A DNA stretch of 64,000 nt from Euborellia annulipes (GCA_023213315.1 JAKCPI010001553.1:1-64000), one strand, 5' to 3'. Shown: positions 20,722 through 32,109, counted from the stretch's first letter. Numbers and translations: made by a program. The notes: a model not told the origin generated them from the letters alone.

Positions 20722-21261
20722 CACGGTACTGTTGACCAATAATAACTAACTTTAAAATAAAAACAACGTTTTAATTTTTTGACCGAACATACGCCCTAGG
20801 CGAAGAAGCTGCAAAGTCAATGTTATTCTAACAAACAATTCAAGTTGAGTCTAAATATTGAAGAAAATTAAGTAAACTACTAGACAAGTGTATGGAACAT
20901 TGTTTTTTTGTTTTCAAGAAAAACTAATCTAAAATTAAGATTTTCAATAAAATAATTTCTTAATTTTTTTTCTTAAAGTTCACTCTTTTAGCTTTAAAAT
21001 GGTAAAAAAAGTTTTTTTCTAGCTCAAATAGAACCAGAGTTATGAATTTTTAAAAGTGAGCGTCTAAGCCGAAAATCATCAAATTTTCACATTTTCGACC
21101 CTCGATATTTCTCAAAATATTAAAGAAAAAAGAAAATCCTCGCGGATGGCTATCTTTTTTTCGTTATAGAACCCGTAAAAAAAATTTCAGCCAAATCAAA
21201 AACATGTTGGTCAGAAAGTGTTCGGTTTGTAAAAGAATCATCATATGTGATTATTAATCTA
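20722..21261. other. AT-rich noncoding stretch
   Basis: No supported feature. A line of text near 21040-21240 (CGAAAATCATC, TTTCGACCCTCG) looks like old repeat sequence but has no partner in the window. Confidence 0.45.
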
Positions 21262-21925
21262 CAATAGTATAGAGAGAAAATATTGCATTTATGTCAAAAA
21301 TTCGAAATATTAATGGAAATACACGATTTGAGACCCTCTCAAAAAGTGGGTCCCAAAAAAGTGGTCTGTCTCTGTGTGTGTATTCAAAATAAAGAAATAA
21401 AAGAAATTTTATATCAGTTGAGGCTTTTGAACAAAATCGGCCAAAAAGTACTAATACTTTACTCTAACGATTTTGATTAAAATTCATAATTCAATTAATT
21501 TTTAGATGCTCTTTAAAATATAGGGCCTATATTTTCAAAAAAGTATAACCGATTATTTATTAATTCAATTTATGTTTTTCGGACCAACATATGATTCATA
21601 TTTAATTTTTTGTATATTTTCATTTTGTTCTCAAAATTGTTTAAAGCACTCTTTACTCTTTTTTTTTCATTCACACTCACACACACATTCACACAGTCTT
21701 CTCGGCAACTCAGGCCATATAAGACTTTGATGATAACCGTTATATTAATAATTATATATTTTTGGGGTCCAGGCACTCTTATTTAAGCAATTTGGTATCC
21801 AAATAGTCGGGAAATAAATATATGTCTACACAAAAAATCTGGTGTGGCAAGCACAGAACACAACCTTCGACTACCGCAGGTAAGACAAAGTTGTGTGCTG
21901 TGCGACTAGTCACACCAGATTTTTT
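21262..21925 (+). mobile_element. 680-bp double-hairpin family copy with internal insertion
   Basis: Begins AGAGAGAAAATATTGC (left end) and ends with the CTGGTGTG hairpin at 21833-21925. The usual middle is present up to about 21530 and is then replaced by foreign DNA (about 21530-21815) that includes a SINE tail (CATTCACACTCACACACAC) and its 'GGCCATATAAGAC' core. Confidence 0.75.
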
Positions 21926-22437
21926 CTTTGTTAAGGTAGGCAGCTTTGAAAAAGTCGCAAAAAAAGGGCTTATTAATTTTTTCGTATTTCTTGTTTTATC
22001 GTTTTATTAATAATCTTTGATTTTAGACGTGAGTGCATGGGGATATTATTTTTATTTTTTGAAGGCAAATTTCAGTTTTTATTTACTTCCTTTATTATTT
22101 AAATAATATTATTTATTAAAACTTTTTTTTTTTTTGGAAAAGTTTTTTTTATTGTCCTCGTTATTTTCGATTTCAAAAATTCTGGTAGAACCCTTTAATC
22201 CACTAATGCTAGTGATTATATTAACATACATAAAAATAAATTATTCATGAATATATAAAAAATTTTATTGATTTTATTAGTATGTTTTTATTTATATTTT
22301 CTAATTACCCTAATATATCGTGTACCTTTTTAAGGGGGATTAAAATAAAAAAAATCAATAAAATATTTCCTTAATAGAAATCATCAATTTATTAAGAGAA
22401 ATCTGAAATTTATTTTTAAAGTCTCTAGTTATGATTT
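21926..22437. other. AT-rich flank upstream of the GC-rich promoter block
   Basis: Very AT-rich with poly-T runs; no repeat or gene is visible. Composition changes abruptly at 22438. Confidence 0.5.
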
Positions 22438-22837
22438 TTGCAAGGGTGGTTGGCGAGGGCGGGCGCTACTCCCTCCCCCTCCCCCGCTCCCTCCCCTTGC
22501 GGCACGGCAAGGAGTGGTGGGGGCTGGTGTGGACGCCGGCGCAGCCAGAGAGCTGGTAGAGGGGAAGGCGGACTCCTTCCAGTGTCAGTTGGCGCGCGTC
22601 CGCTCAGCGCATATTCTCGTATATAGCGGACTTCGAGTCGTATTTTATTTTATTTTTTTAAATCGCGAATTTGCAAACCGACAAGAGTGTTCGGGTGTGT
22701 TGTTGTGATTATATTATTATATCTAAATAAATATCTTGTGTGAATCAAACAAAAAATAATAAACATAGACTTTGACATTTAGTGTTTAGTGAACGGAATT
22801 TAGAATTTCAGTGAATTTCTTTGACCATGATTATAGG
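22438..22837 (+). promoter_or_regulatory. Candidate promoter and 5' untranslated region
   Basis: About 190 bases of G+C-rich, CpG-containing DNA (22438-22626) stand out from the AT-rich surroundings and lie just upstream of the signal-peptide exon. TCAGTT at 22585-22590 fits the arthropod initiator consensus TCA(G/T)T(C/T), which would start transcription at 22587. No TATA box is seen about 30 bases upstream. A four-codon upstream frame, ATG at 22827 ending in TGA, overlaps the main ATG at 22838 as GATGA, suggesting possible reinitiation control. Confidence 0.55.
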
Positions 22838-22958
22838 ATGAGACGTGATTCACGAAAGATGGTCCACTGGCCCCGCAATCTTCTTATTCCTCTGCTTTTA
22901 CTGTTTGCCGGTCCCGGGTTTCTTCTTGCCGAATGGGACGACGACACCGATGATCCAG
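22838..22958 (+). CDS. First coding exon of a secreted or membrane protein
   Basis: ATG at 22838 (A at -3) or the in-frame ATG at 22859 in a stronger context (AAGATGG) opens 40 codons. From the second Met the peptide is a textbook signal sequence: MVHWPRN, then a Leu-rich core with PLLLLFAG and LLA, with cleavage likely before EWDDD. The mature start is strongly acidic (WDDDTDD). The exon ends CCAG|GTAAAA at 22958, a good donor, in phase 1; the in-frame extension past it is intron. The G+C content and codon pattern are unlike the surrounding intron. I cannot name the gene; acidic residues right after the signal occur in several extracellular matrix and receptor proteins, which is not enough to choose. 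No second exon was identified in the remaining 41 kb, implying a long first intron. Confidence 0.7.
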
Positions 22959-23132
22959 GTAAAAATCATCATCAAGTGTTTTTAATCATCTGTTTTTTAT
23001 TTTCTCTCTTTATACTAACTTGTAAGTTATTTTATTCTCAATATCGTTTCGGTAATATTTTACTTTCTAAAAAGAAAAAAAAACTACTTGACTTAGGCCT
23101 CTTTCAAATCCACACCAATTTTAATTTATCTA

Positions 23133-23329
23133 CAGTTACCTTGACGTATTCTACATGTAATTATTTCATTATTTTTATAAAAGAAAATGGCAAATATATG
23201 TTGAAATTTTTTAAATTTCAAAGTTTCCTTTAAAAATTTTTTATTTAAAAAAAAAAAAAAAAAAAAAAAAACAATAAAATAGTCATATGTAAAAAACGCA
23301 TGAGCGGACTTTAACTTTGCCATTCACTG
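23133..23329. mobile_element. TA-flanked MITE (CAGTGA ends), copy 2, decayed
   Basis: Right end GCATGAGCGGAC...ATTCACTG matches 20514-20719; the left end (CAGTTACCTTGACGTATT) has lost bases. A poly-A run of about 22 bases lies near 23249-23271. It lies 175 bases into the putative first intron. Confidence 0.65.
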
Positions 23330-23354
23330 TATCGCCTAAGGGAGTACATTAACA

Positions 23355-23490
23355 TCATTATTATTAGGAGAATTTTTATTTATAGACCACATATTTGTAT
23401 TAAATATTTATTAAAAATATATAAATACTGTACAACGTTTCAACTGCTTATTCTGCAGCCGTTATCAATACTTCTCCTAATAATAATATT
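23355..23490. mobile_element. Small inverted-repeat element with GTTTC hairpin
   Basis: ATTATTATTAGGAGAA at the left and its complement at the right (about 15 bp) enclose ACAACGTTTCAACTGC and GCAGCCGTTATC. The same inner block is at 41920-41965, there CGTTTCGACTGC. On the minus strand it folds as a stem before GAAACGTTGT, like the other hammerhead-like hairpins. Confidence 0.55.
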
Positions 23491-25387
23491 TCAAACCACA
23501 AAATCTTTAATAAAAACATTAACATTATTTATTTTATTTATTATTAATAATGGTCTTAAGCTGTGATTTCTTTAGAAATGAAATAAATTTTTTTTAATTT
23601 TGATTTACAAATATTCACTGTTATCATTCTTATTCTAATATTCCTGCTCCCAAACAGAAAAAATCCATCATTTTTGCTTCTAACTTATTTTATTTATAAG
23701 TTATGTAAGGCTGGCGTAACTTTCTGTTGAAGATTAAGATTTTATGATAAATGAAAATACTAAATCAATAGGTATATTTACTATTGAACTACGATTTTTT
23801 AAAATTTATTTTTTCATATTTTGCTAATGTACTAAGTTGATGATAAAGCGCCCTTAAATCACATAATAGACCCTATAATTTTGAAACTATCAGGATTTAT
23901 TTTGATAAGTCACATCTCAGAGTAATAGAAATGTATAATTTATCTCGGGTGATTTTATCTTTTTTACATTTTGCGTGATAACATATTAATTTATTTATAT
24001 TGAGGAATGTCGTAATTAGAGAAATTTCAACAAATTTCTTTTTACCAAGGCCAAAAATGTTTTGTTTTATTTTCTTCGATTTTTTTCCATCCTACCAAAG
24101 AGTTATTTTGAAAAACTCTAGGCTACTTTTCTGTTTTAATGACAAATTTTTTATTCTATTTTACTAAACACTAAAATAGATAAAATTCAACTATTAACTG
24201 TTGACTCTAATTGAAACATTAGGAAAAATAAAAAAAATACTAGTTTACACATAAATACACATGAATGTCGAAATGTAAAAAAATATTAATTTTTATAACA
24301 TTTTTGAAACTTATAATCTAGTGTTTTTAATTTAATTTTTAAAATTTTCCTTTATAGCCTACTTACAATAAAATCAACTCAACAAAATTTAGTTTGTCCT
24401 ATTTATTTTAGTTTCTCTCAGCTCATTAAGCCTCTAACGATTTTTTTTTTCATTACGGTTTTGAATAGAATAAAAATCGAGTTAATTAATATTTTAATAT
24501 AAACAATTTAGATATAAAAAATAAAAAAAAAACATTTCTTTTACATGATTCAATAACGATTATATTTTGTGTTATTAAAATTTATGGGTAGGCATATTGT
24601 GAATTTGTTATATATAAAATAAGAAATTATTAACATAAAAAATTATTTTATTAGGCCTATAAATTGAAAATCTCTCTGTCTGTATACTGTCTCTATACCC
24701 CGTAGCCAAACGAGAACATCTCATCTCTACTTCGGAATCACATTAATTTTGAAATGATACAATTTTTAAATCTCATAAATTGCTCAAAATCTTTAATTTT
24801 TGTTGATTTTGATGTCCGTCTGTATATAGAGCAAAATTCATTATCGTTTTATCTCCCTGCTGACATTTTATAAAGACAGATCTATATCAAAAATTGTTAT
24901 ATTTATTATTTATCTAAAGCTTTTATTATTACTATTTGAAGAGGCTCTCAGTTATGAGGTGGTAACATCATTTTTTTTTTTTTTTTACAAAACCTATAAA
25001 TTTTTTAATACCCTATTTGGATTCTATTTCTAGAAATTAATCAAAAAATTTGCTTTTATTCCTATTAAATATAAATTCATATAAATTTTCGATCGCGATA
25101 ACATTGATTTTGTTAAATGATATATTTTTATACATTTGTTTTATTAATGAATAAATGGGATTAAAATAGAATTAATAATGATTTTATGAAATCATTGATA
25201 ATGTTTGTGCAGGTTTTTTTTATTTTTATACTTTCATTATAGACTAGTTATTATAATGCTAAAAAATTATTATTGTTTTTTTATACGAATTTCACCATCC
25301 TGTATCTATATCAGTTTTTAAGATTATATACTGTATTAATTAGTCATTAGTTAATCTTTTCCGCAATATATCTTTAAGCTCATGATT
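23491..25387. other. Long AT-rich stretch, probably intronic
   Basis: No exon, RNA gene or structured repeat is supported. A phrase at 24300-24345 (AACTTATAATCTAGTG, TTTTTAATTT) matches the end of the CCTAGTGTTT palindrome family, probably an old fragment. Confidence 0.5.
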
Positions 25388-25516
25388 AGCAGGGTGGCCT
25401 GGCAAAAGAGATAAGTAACAGCCACCAAGAAAGTTCTGTTAAGCAATGCCAAAGCACGGCTCGGGTGTCCCCAAGAAACAAGCGTGTGGAACATCCCCTG
25501 CTTGCCATCGGTATTA
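25388..25516 (-). repeat. TTGCTTAACAG repeat, minus copy
   Basis: On the minus strand it runs AATACCGATGGC ... ATGTTCCACACGC ... GGCATTGCTTAACAG ... TTTTGCCAGGCC. Relatives are at 25678-25766 (plus, facing this copy) and 59041-59176 (plus). There are no known coding or RNA features; it is about 130 bases and moderately G+C-rich. Confidence 0.65.
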
Positions 25517-25534
25517 ATGATTATTTAAAAAATC

Positions 25535-25605
25535 TGCTGTGACTGGCCGCACTTTCCTTACCTTCGGAAAGTTGTTTTCTGTGCTTATCACACCAAATTT
25601 TTAAA
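25535..25605. mobile_element. Solo CTGGTGTG hairpin, shortened
   Basis: AAAAAATCTGCTGTGACTGG...CTTATCACACCAAATTTTT is a degenerate hairpin of the 680-bp family, lying between two inverted copies of the TTGCTTAACAG repeat. Confidence 0.65.
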
Positions 25606-25677
25606 TTTAAATTTATTTTTTCGACTGCCGTGGACATTAGAGTTATTTTTTATACCAAAATATACTCGGTATATTTA

Positions 25678-25766
25678 ATACTGACAGGTACCAGGGACGT
25701 TCCACATGGTTGCTTCCCGAATCTCCTTATCCGATATTCAGCCGTTTTTTGGCATTGCTTAACAGA
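25678..25766 (+). repeat. TTGCTTAACAG repeat, partial plus copy
   Basis: ATACTGACAGGTACCAGGG, GACGTTCCACATGG and GGCATTGCTTAACAGAA align with 59041-59176; the 3' part is missing. Confidence 0.55.
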
Positions 25767-25772
25767 ATGTTT

Positions 25773-26162
25773 TTAAGAATAACTCTAACTAGTAGTTTAT
25801 TTCTTGGACAGGTTTAACGGATGGTATGTTTATATAATCAAAAAATTATTAAAATTTTTAATAATTTATTAGTTCTTGACAGATGCATTACTGTTTCGGC
25901 CCAACTCAACAGCCATCTTCAGAACATAAGACATCCACACATAAATTATTAAATAAATGTCTAAAAACTGCGTTATAATTCTATTCAAATATTATGTGTG
26001 GATGTCTTATGTTCTGAAGATGGCTGTTGAGTTGAGTCGAAACAGTAATGCATCTGTCAAGAACTAATAAATTATTAAAAGTTTTAATAATTTTTTGATT
26101 ATATAAACATACCATCCGTTAAACCTGTCCAAGAAATAAACTACTAGTTAGAGTTATTCTTA
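25773..26162. mobile_element. Palindromic element with two hammerhead-like hairpins
   Basis: Arms begin AAGAATAACTCTAACTAG and mirror at 26162, centre near 25967; identity is very high. Each arm carries CTGAAGATGGCTGTTGAG...GAAAC (minus 25922-25892, plus 26014-26043). The plus copy has stem GGCT/AGTC, the minus copy a changed base, so the stem is only partly maintained. Confidence 0.8.
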
Positions 26163-26565
26163 ATATAATTATTGGACTGCATCCACACTCTTTCATTTTA
26201 GAATGTTTTTGCTTGTTTGTTTCCGGATCCTTTTGACTTGGAATGCGATAAATCTAATATTTCATGTCTTCCATGGGACGAAAAGCCTTTTTAGTAATTC
26301 GTTTCTGAAAGTTTGCTCGAAGATAGGCAACCCAAATTACTCACCACAATACCATCTCAATGTCTGTGTTTGGACTATCTGTTCAAATGACATGTCTGAC
26401 TATAAATTATTAATTAAATAGATTTCATACTTTTGATTAGGAATTATTACTTTTGAGGTGTACTTTCATCCAAAATTATACGATCGCAAAACAGCAGCTT
26501 GGCTAGATCTAGTTTCCTACTGTTGGTAGAGAAATTTTAATGTCATAGAGGAATTAGTTTTTGAT
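26163..26565. other. Noncoding stretch with short repeat word
   Basis: Contains GAAGATAGGCAACCCA at about 26311-26326, also found near 35000 and 58543; otherwise no feature. Confidence 0.45.
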
Positions 26566-26650
26566 GTCCTGGTGCAAGTGAAAAGCACACTGATGCCCCT
26601 ATAGGCTGGAGATTCTGAGTTCGATTCCGAGGGGGAGCATACGCTTGGTC
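26566..26650 (+). repeat. tRNA-like SINE head, 'GCACAC..ATGCCCCT' family
   Basis: AAGCACACTGATGCCCCT, then GAGTTCGATTCC, a B-box match. The same string order is at 56195-56283 on the plus strand and partly inverted at 56134-56180. No clear body or A tail follows. Confidence 0.55.
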
Positions 26651-27473
26651 CCCCATCAAACTCTCACTAAACATTTTTCCCCACAAATTCCCTCATTTTT
26701 TCATCCGATCTTATTAGCAGAAATTTCTAAATTAGAAAATTTTGTTAATTATTAAATTCAAGATATTTGATAGTACTGTTCCCTAACAAAATATTACCAA
26801 CGAACCTTTAGTCAGATGAGAGTGAGTCATTTGGGCTGCCTGTCATCCAGCAAACATTCAAAACAGAATTACTGCTCGATTCTATATTTTTTTTTCTCTC
26901 TACATGGTCCGATTATATTATATAACGGAGGAAAGTAATATGGTGATCGCATCATCGATTACAAGTAAATAAAAGCGATCAGTAAAAATAATCTTGTTAT
27001 CCATTAATGAACTTTTCATTCATATTTCCATTTTTTTTTTCGAAGCTTTTGGTTAAAATTTATTTATTGGGCGTGGTTTAAACCCATAACGATATATTAG
27101 AGAAGTAGGAGAAGGGGAGGTGATCAAGTAATCATTCCAAAGGCCATTTTTAGATTTGCTCGCATTTTTATCAACAAAAGAAACAAGATAAAATAGAGTC
27201 AGCTTTTTTTTTTAATAACTCACCCTATAGATAGCCGTCAGTTGATAAATTGGAAATTGGCATATTGGAGAAAAAGGGGTATCATATTTTAGTTGATAAA
27301 AAATTTAATTACAATTATTTTAGGTTTTCAAATAAAAAAAATTTCAAATACTGTATGGATTATTCCAAACGTATAAAAAATTCTTTTATTAGGTTTTTTT
27401 CATATTAAAATTACAATCAAAAACAAATTTTAAAGAGAAGATAGAATTTTTATTAATTCTATATATTAATAGT
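26651..27473. other. AT-rich noncoding stretch
   Basis: No gene or recognisable repeat was found. Confidence 0.5.
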
Positions 27474-27925
27474 AAAAAATCTGGCGTTATAGTCGAACAA
27501 ATCACAAATTTCTCTTATCATCGGTAAAGTTGTGTTCTGTGCTTGTCACACTAGATTTTTGATGTAGACATTTATTAATATTTAGTTTCCGGCATTACAT
27601 TAAAATTTAGATTTTCAAACTATTTTGAGGGCAATATGAGAAATAGAGAGCATCTAATACATAATTGATTTATAATAATATTATTGTATAAATGTCTTTT
27701 TATATATTGTGTTATTTATATATATATTTTTTTATAATGTATATTTTGGAAAACATTGTACAAACAGCGGGGCTGAATGGCGGAGGCTAACGGCCAAAAA
27801 ATAAATTAAAAAAAAAAATTGATTTATAAATTTTAAACGTTTGAACCAATTTTGGGAAAATCAAAAAAACTGAAAAAGTACATCATTAGTATTTTGTTCA
27901 AAAGCTTTATGTTGAATGCCAAGGG
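27474..27925 (-). mobile_element. 680-bp double-hairpin family, truncated copy
   Basis: Begins with a degraded hairpin (AAAAAATCTGGCGTTATAG ... TGTCACACTAGATTTTT) and continues to ACTGAAAAAGTACATCA near 27880; the TTTCTC end is missing. Confidence 0.7.
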
Positions 27926-27984
27926 AGTATCTAACTATAATATCCAATTTCCTCGTACCTAACTATAATATCCGATTTCCTTGT

Positions 27985-28195
27985 ACCAAAGAGTACTAGT
28001 ACTTTACTAATGTACTTTTTTAGTTTTTTCGATTTTCTCAAAATTCCTTCTAAAGATTTTGATTAAAATTCTTAAAAAAAAATTAATTATTTTTTAGGTG
28101 CTCTTTAGAACTTATATTCTTATAATTCACCCATAATTGTTTCGAACACCCGCCTTACTCTTGTCATTCATAAAAAATATTTTGCCCTTATTACC
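27985..28195 (+). repeat. 680-bp family internal fragment, opposite orientation
   Basis: AGAGTACTAGTACTTTAC, TTTTCGATTTTCTCAAAATT and TTATTTTTTAGGTGCTCTTT follow the order of a plus copy. It faces the truncated minus copy on its left, so the two form an inverted pair joined near 27950. Confidence 0.65.
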
Positions 28196-28279
28196 TGATT
28201 TGTTTTAGAAGAAAATTTAAGATTCAATAACTAAATGAGACTTACCTTTGATATCTTGAAAGGTGTTGGAAATAACATC

Positions 28280-28970
28280 TTTTAGCCCAAGAGCTGGTGA
28301 CAAAAATGGGCAAGAGTTTTCTGAAGTCTAATATTTTCAGAATAGGTTGCATTTTAGTGATCGAAAGATACTCTAGAGTCAGCACCTCCAGTACCGGGGC
28401 CTTTGGCGGGAAAGGCGTAAAGTTGCGGGAAGATGGTTTTTCGCAAATACCTCGAAAACTAAGTGGTTTTCCGCATAAATTCATATGTACAAAAATAATT
28501 AAAATTAAATTACAAACAAAAATGGTCTAGTACATAATCATACTAGAGTGAACGGTTCGGAAGATTTAGAGGGGTAAAATTTATGAAAGGAGACACTGAC
28601 TGTGAGATAGAGAAATATTTATATCTTGTTACTATGACAACCATTATATGAATTACAAATTTTACACCTCTATATCTCCCGAACCGTTCACTTTAGCGTG
28701 ATTATGTACTAGACCATTTTTGTTGGTAATTTAATTTCAATTATTTTTGTATAGAGTATTTGTTGCGGAAAACCGCTTAGTTTTCGAAATATTTGCGGAA
28801 AACCATCTACCCGCAATTTTACCGGCTTATTCCCGCCAAAGGCCCCGGTACTGGAAGTGCTGACTCTAGAGTATCTTTCTTTCCATCCCTAAAATGCAAC
28901 CTATTCTGAAAATATTAGACTTCAGAAAACTCTTGTCCATTTTTGTCGCCAGCTCTTGGACTATTTTTAG
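28280..28970. mobile_element. 690-bp near-perfect palindrome
   Basis: Left arm AGCCCAAGAGCTGGTGACAA... and right arm ...TTGTCGCCAGCTCTTGGAC mirror about 28625, including GCACCTCCAGTACCGGGGCC, TGGTTTTTCGCAAATAC and GAACGGTTC(G)G. The arms reach almost to the centre. The open frames 28242-28484 and 28297-28530 are mirror-image products and not genes. It lacks the CGAAAC hairpin of the other palindromes. Confidence 0.8.
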
Positions 28971-29137
28971 ATAAATTTGATATCGATTCTAATTAAAAGA
29001 CTGCATAATATACAAAAGCTCACTTATGACAGTCTCTTAAAAGAAATTCCGTACCCACTCTCTTCTCTTATTAATTTTATTCAAAACTATTTTTCTAATA
29101 AGAATTTTATTTATTCGTTCAAACCTAACTATTATTA

Positions 29138-29442
29138 TTTATTATTCTTTTTTTTTTTTTTTTTTTGTAAAAAAAACACTCACACTTTTTCTCATTCACA
29201 CTCACACTCACACACACATTCACACTGTCTTTTCGGCAACTTAGGCCATTTAAGACATTTTACGATATCCGTTATTATTAAATTATATATATTGGGGTCC
29301 AGGCATTCTTATTTAAGCCATTTGGTATCCAATTGGCTTAAATAAAATCATCAGACTGCCTGGGGTCCGAACCCGCGACGTTTGGTATATGAGGTTAGCA
29401 CGCTAACCTCTACGCCATGCCCCGAGGGCATTTATTATTCTT
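29138..29442 (-). mobile_element. tRNA-derived SINE (281 bp) with 12-bp target duplication
   Basis: TTTATTATTCTT flanks the insert on both sides (29138-29149 and 29431-29442). On the minus strand the element starts at 29430 with a tRNA-like head: A box in TGGCGTAGAGGTTAGCG, B box GGGTTCGGACC near 29370. Then follow an inverted AAATGG/CCATTT pair, the core AAATGGCCTAAGTTGCCGAA, a GTGTGTGTGAGTGTGAGTG-like microsatellite, and a poly-A tail (poly-T on the plus strand at 29150-29166). Head, core, A tail and duplication together show LINE-dependent retroposition. Confidence 0.9.
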
Positions 29443-31530
29443 AAGAGAGAATAAATAATTCCTATATGCAAGTCTAATGCTTAAATATCAAAATCCTGCC
29501 AATCTTTTTATTATTAGAATAAACGAATTAGTCCAAACTAGAGGCTCCAAAGAAGGCATTAATTAGTGCCGAAAGCTTGTCTCTTCGTAGTACATGTATT
29601 ATGTTAATTATATCTGCTTATATTAAAGCGGCTTTTTCCTCTCCATCATTTTCATTTTATTAAATATCATATCTAGTAAAGGGCACGTATTTAAGCTAAA
29701 ATTCCTTGAATAATGAAAGGTTTTTCTAAGTAGAAGCTGTTACAGATAACTTGGCATCATATTAAAATTTTTTTACAATATTTTACATGCTCTCAATGAT
29801 TTAGTAAATAAAAAGATTTTCAATGGCGAATTTCTTTATTCCAATTTTCATTCTCAAGTTGGAAATTAGACATTCATGTTTCTCTAATGATTCGAGTGGG
29901 TGTAAGACTTCTCAGTTAAATAAACCGTATATCAATAGAAATACATTTTTTCTTCAATGTAACTGATATAATTACAGAAAAACGAAAATTTTTTTAAGGG
30001 GGTTCAGGAGCGACGTCTAAACGTACTTAAAAAAAAAACTCGACTATTATAAGGAATTTTTCAATGCGGTTTGTTTTAATGAATTAAATTCATAAGAGAT
30101 TATTGTGACATCGAGCTATAATTTTTTTAATGACTTATTAAAAAATTATTGTAATTAATTTTTTTGTTATCAAGCAAATACAAAAAAAACAATCTGTTCC
30201 AATAATCTTTAATTTTTTATAAATTTAAAAATGAATTTATTGTTATTACTAATCACATATTAATTAAGAAATTTTTAAAATAAGCTTAGATGATTTATTT
30301 AAAAACCAACTGTTAAATTAGTTCAGCATTCTTGCAATAGATGGCAGGCTAGTCTAACAGCTGATCCACTTTTGGCCTATATCTATATATTTTTATGCTT
30401 TTATAAAAAATACATAATATATATAAACATTTATAAAGTATTTATTATTAAAAGATCAATGAAAATCAACCAAATGCATTAAATATTAACAGCTACCATT
30501 TTGACATCTCTTGGCATACTTTTAATGACACACAACGCCATCTTAGCGGGAAAAACATGCGTAACCACCTCGCTCCCGTAGCCTCTTAATACATAAATAT
30601 CAAATTCCTATAAATAAAATATCATAATAAAATAATTAATTTTAGCGAATCATTATATAGTCCTATTATTATTAATTTTACTTTGCAATAGTGATTTCAC
30701 ATGTTAAAAATATTTTATATCCGATCTGAAAATATAAATTGCAACTCTATAAGGGATATAATATCATCATGATATAATTATTGGTAAAAAAAAAATACGC
30801 GTCGCCTCACTCTTTTTGAAGCTAAAATTAATTTCACAATGCTATTCTATGATATTCAGTATAAATTAAAATGATACCTTTGAAAGAAAATTAATGATTG
30901 ATAACCTATTCATATATTAATTATCGTTCTCTTTATATGTTTGTTTATAATTAGGAGTATAAATTATTTTAATTATAAAGAAATATGGTCTGAATAGAGT
31001 TTGTTTAATTTTAAGCTTTTTAGCTCTTAAAAAAAAAGGCTCATTACGTTTTATCCACTGAGTAAGTTTGAATTTATTGCAGACAACGGGGGGAGCTATA
31101 AAACAAATTCAAACTAATATCATAATTAAATTCCAAAATGAACTCGAGATGAGTTGTTTTTGATATTTGCCAGAATTCGCTAATTTTTTTTTTTTTTTTT
31201 TCATTTTTTTTATGCATTCACTAAAATCTTTAAAGAATTAGTCTAAAATGGTATTAACCTTGTTCCGATACCTTCGAGGGATTTTGAAATGAACCCTTGC
31301 ATGAATTTTTTGTGCCTAACGAATACCAACTCATCAAACAAACGAAAAAAAACCTTCAGCACTATTTTACACTAACAAAACCGCAAAAAACCTGTTAATG
31401 ATTTGAAAGTTATTTATTTGATATACAAATTTTTAATTATAAAAAAAAACATCATTGGTTAGTTTTTTAATTTGATATTTATTTAAAGGATTATTGAAAA
31501 ATTGTCTAAAAATCATTTTAGTGTTTAAAA
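29443..31530. other. Long AT-rich stretch, probably intronic
   Basis: No exon or RNA gene was seen. Near 29560-29580, GTGCCGAAAGCTTGTC resembles the hammerhead-like tails but has no stem. A less AT-rich patch at 30500-30590 (ACACAACGCCATCTTAGCG) has no partner here. Confidence 0.45.
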
Positions 31531-31789
31531 GAAGGTACTTTGAAACTTTATCTAGAGTTGGTATTCGATAGGATCAAAAAGCTCATGCATGTATTACATT
31601 ACAAAATCTCCGGAGTGTATGTGAAATACCCGGCTCATGCTGCTCTCGAATCAATTTTTGCTGCTCACAGAATTTCTCTTGAATTTTGTTTGAATGTTGT
31701 AATTAGGACATTTTGCTGTTTAAATTTTTTATTGTTTTGCCTTGAATCTCTAATCGTCTCAGTTAGAATTTGTTAGAATGTTATTAGAA

Positions 31790-31960
31790 TGTAATCACTT
31801 CTGATGATGACAAGGAATTGTCGAAATACGTATCAAGTGTTAATTTTTTAATTAATAAAACCTTTGAAACAAATAACCTAGTGTTTAATTTGTATATTTA
31901 ATTTTAATTTACAAAATGTTTCAACGAGAACCAACGGTCGAAAGTTTAAATCTTAGGCTT
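31790..31960 (+). mobile_element. CCTAGTGTTT element end with hammerhead-like hairpin
   Basis: CTGATGAT, stem GACAA/TTGTC, GAAA lies at 31801-31826, followed by TACGTATCAAGTG, AACCTTTGAAACAAATAACC and, at the end, GAGAACCAACGGTCG. This matches almost base for base, inverted, the segment 53085-53230. A short open frame just upstream (31540-31776) may be an eroded retroelement piece, but no motif supports this. Confidence 0.65.
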
Positions 31961-32109
31961 ATATGATTTTCTCATGCCCAATTTTTTTTTTTTTTTTTTT
32001 TCAAATTTTATATAAAACAATATGGCCTAGTCGACTCTTCATTACGATTTAGAGAAATTATTTTTATTTGGTTGTTAGCCAGATGCAGGCTTCCCGAAGA
32101 TCCCCGACT

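Noticed and set aside
22438..22708. Two open frames in the GC-rich block
   Set aside because: GC-rich promoter sequence lacks stop codons by composition; peptides are low-complexity and there is a better start downstream.
22959..23233. Extension of the signal-peptide frame past 22958
   Set aside because: The reading frame continues but becomes AT-rich, Lys/Phe/Ile-rich sequence just after a good splice donor, so it is intron.
28242..28530. Two 77-80 residue open frames on opposite strands
   Set aside because: They overlap on opposite strands within a palindrome arm and have no recognisable motif.
31540..31776. 78-residue open frame upstream of the hammerhead-like element end
   Set aside because: It might be a worn retroelement fragment, but no reverse transcriptase or endonuclease motif is visible.
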